This document shows, in pieces, positions 63,446 through 64,000 of a stretch of DNA of 64,000 nucleotides. Source of the DNA: Pholiota molesta (taxonomy: Eukaryota; Basidiomycota; Agaricomycetes; Agaricales; Strophariaceae); the NCBI GenBank assembly GCA_014925825.1, contig JACGCK010000212.1, positions 1 through 64,000 of the forward strand, written 5' to 3'. A program made the position numbers and the translations under genes. The notes beneath the pieces are model-generated. The model worked only from the letters and a program-made list of their open reading frames with translations. It was not told where the DNA came from and did no database searches. The number at the start of each line of letters is the position of its first letter. Position 1 is the stretch's first letter.

Positions 63446-64000
63446 CTACGCGTCAACCTCCTTCTGCAGCTGCTCTAATTCCTTCTCCTTTTCAATGAGC
63501 AGTAAGCGCCACTTTTCTTGTTCAGAAGCGACCGACTTGCGCGCTTCCTCGAGTCTTTCCAGCTCCTCTTTCTCCATATCTTGATTGAATTCGGGGGTGC
63601 CGCCTTTAGACGCGGAGAACGAACTGGGGTTGGCAAGATGGTACGGGACGGGCTTCCGCTTGGATTTGGGGATCGGGGTGGGCGGATGTGCGGTGAGGAG
63701 GGTGAGGAAGTTCTGGTATGGGTCGTGGAACACGATCTCGTCGTACTGCCATGCGTGCACCGGCCCCATTTTCATGGCGACATCTAGAGGCGGGATCTCT
63801 GGCTCGCCGCTCTCCGTCCAGGGATGGAGCTTGAGGTGGTGGTAAAAGGAGATGGCTTTCTCTCCGGATTCGGCGATGAATGTGATGCGAATTTGGATCT
63901 CAAATTCTCCCCACCTGAACAAAGAGTGAGCATAGGTCGTATAGAGAGACAAGGCAGCGTACCCTGTTTCCGTCAGCTCAAATGGAGGTTTGTCGACATC
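63446..64000 (-). CDS. yaf9: YEATS-domain protein Yaf9 (3' part; continues beyond the window)
   Basis: Two exons are visible: 64000-63963 (5' cut by the window edge) and 63914-63446, joined in frame as PPFELTETG|WGEFEIQIRITF. The text is the second half of a YEATS domain (WGEFEIQIRITFIAESGEKA, FYHHLKLHPWT, MGPVHAWQYDEIVFHDPYQN, LTAHPPTPIPKSKRKP) followed by a C-terminal coiled coil (EELERLEEARKSVASEQEKW ... EKEKELEQLQKEV). The domain binds acetylated or crotonylated histone H3. Yaf9 is shared by the NuA4 acetyltransferase and SWR1 remodelling complexes in the nucleus. The coiled-coil end and length point to Yaf9 over Taf14 or Sas5. Confidence 0.9.
   Translation of the reverse strand, partial: DVDKPPFELTETGYAALSLYTTYAHSLFRWGEFEIQIRITFIAESGEKAISFYHHLKLHPWTESGEPEIPPLDVAMKMGPVHAWQYDEIVFHDPYQNFLTLLTAHPPTPIPKSKRKPVPYHLANPSSFSASKGGTPEFNQDMEKEELERLEEARKSVASEQEKWRLLLIEKEKELEQLQKEVDA

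Overview
The window looks like a piece of an Agaricomycete (mushroom-forming basidiomycete) nuclear genome. Genes are split by many short GT-AG introns of about 50-70 bp, some exons are only 7-18 nt, and the protein families (arrestin-like, DUF6534-type seven-helix membrane protein, Ofd1, Atg29, SIN-type Cdc14) and transposon families (KDZ, Plavaka, MULE, pogo) are those of such fungi. All calls were made by eye; exon joints were checked for reading frame wherever exon coordinates are given.

Region by region: (1) 0.9-2.5 kb: an arrestin-like gene. (2) 3.8-11 kb: a KDZ-type DNA transposon relic. It has a 5'-truncated transposase gene (10967-8581, minus) and, 89 bp downstream on the same strand, a second unrecognised gene (8491-5861) ending in five 49-residue tandem repeats. 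The palindrome CACCGGTG is strikingly enriched through coding and non-coding parts alike. A G-rich minisatellite lies at the outer edge. (3) 11.2-22.6 kb: a nest of repeats. It holds the 3' part of an unknown split gene, a 3.3-kb imperfect foldback structure, an apparently intact pogo element (15851-19085) with perfect 42-bp inverted ends and TA duplication, a 287-bp TA-flanked MITE, a hAT-like short element that cuts off a MULE transposase fragment, and a 200-bp tandem duplication. (4) 23.2-31 kb: a four-helix membrane protein gene, a tandem array of ~420-bp units, an intact lipoxygenase gene and a Plavaka remnant. (5) 32-34.2 kb: Ofd1/Tpa1 prolyl hydroxylase. (6) 34.2-39.5 kb: gene-poor, with a partial DNA-level copy of the Nop13-like gene and a 0.6-kb dispersed repeat. 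(7) 39.9-59.7 kb: a dense housekeeping block: MGM101, an RWD/IMPACT-family protein, ATG29, DDI1, SPT3, succinate-semialdehyde dehydrogenase, an FAH-family hydrolase, CDC14 (SIN), COA3, NOP13-like, and a DUF6534 membrane protein. (8) 61.2-64 kb: the second copy of the 0.6-kb repeat, a membrane-protein pseudogene, and the 3' part of YAF9 running off the end.

The housekeeping genes are not an operon and share no pathway. They are packed as divergent and convergent pairs with 180-450 bp between them, while transposable elements fill the rest. Three otherwise well-preserved genes (arrestin-like, DDI1, the KDZ-linked repeat gene) carry an apparent single-base frame problem, two of them in short G runs. 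Either base-calling error or recent decay could explain this.
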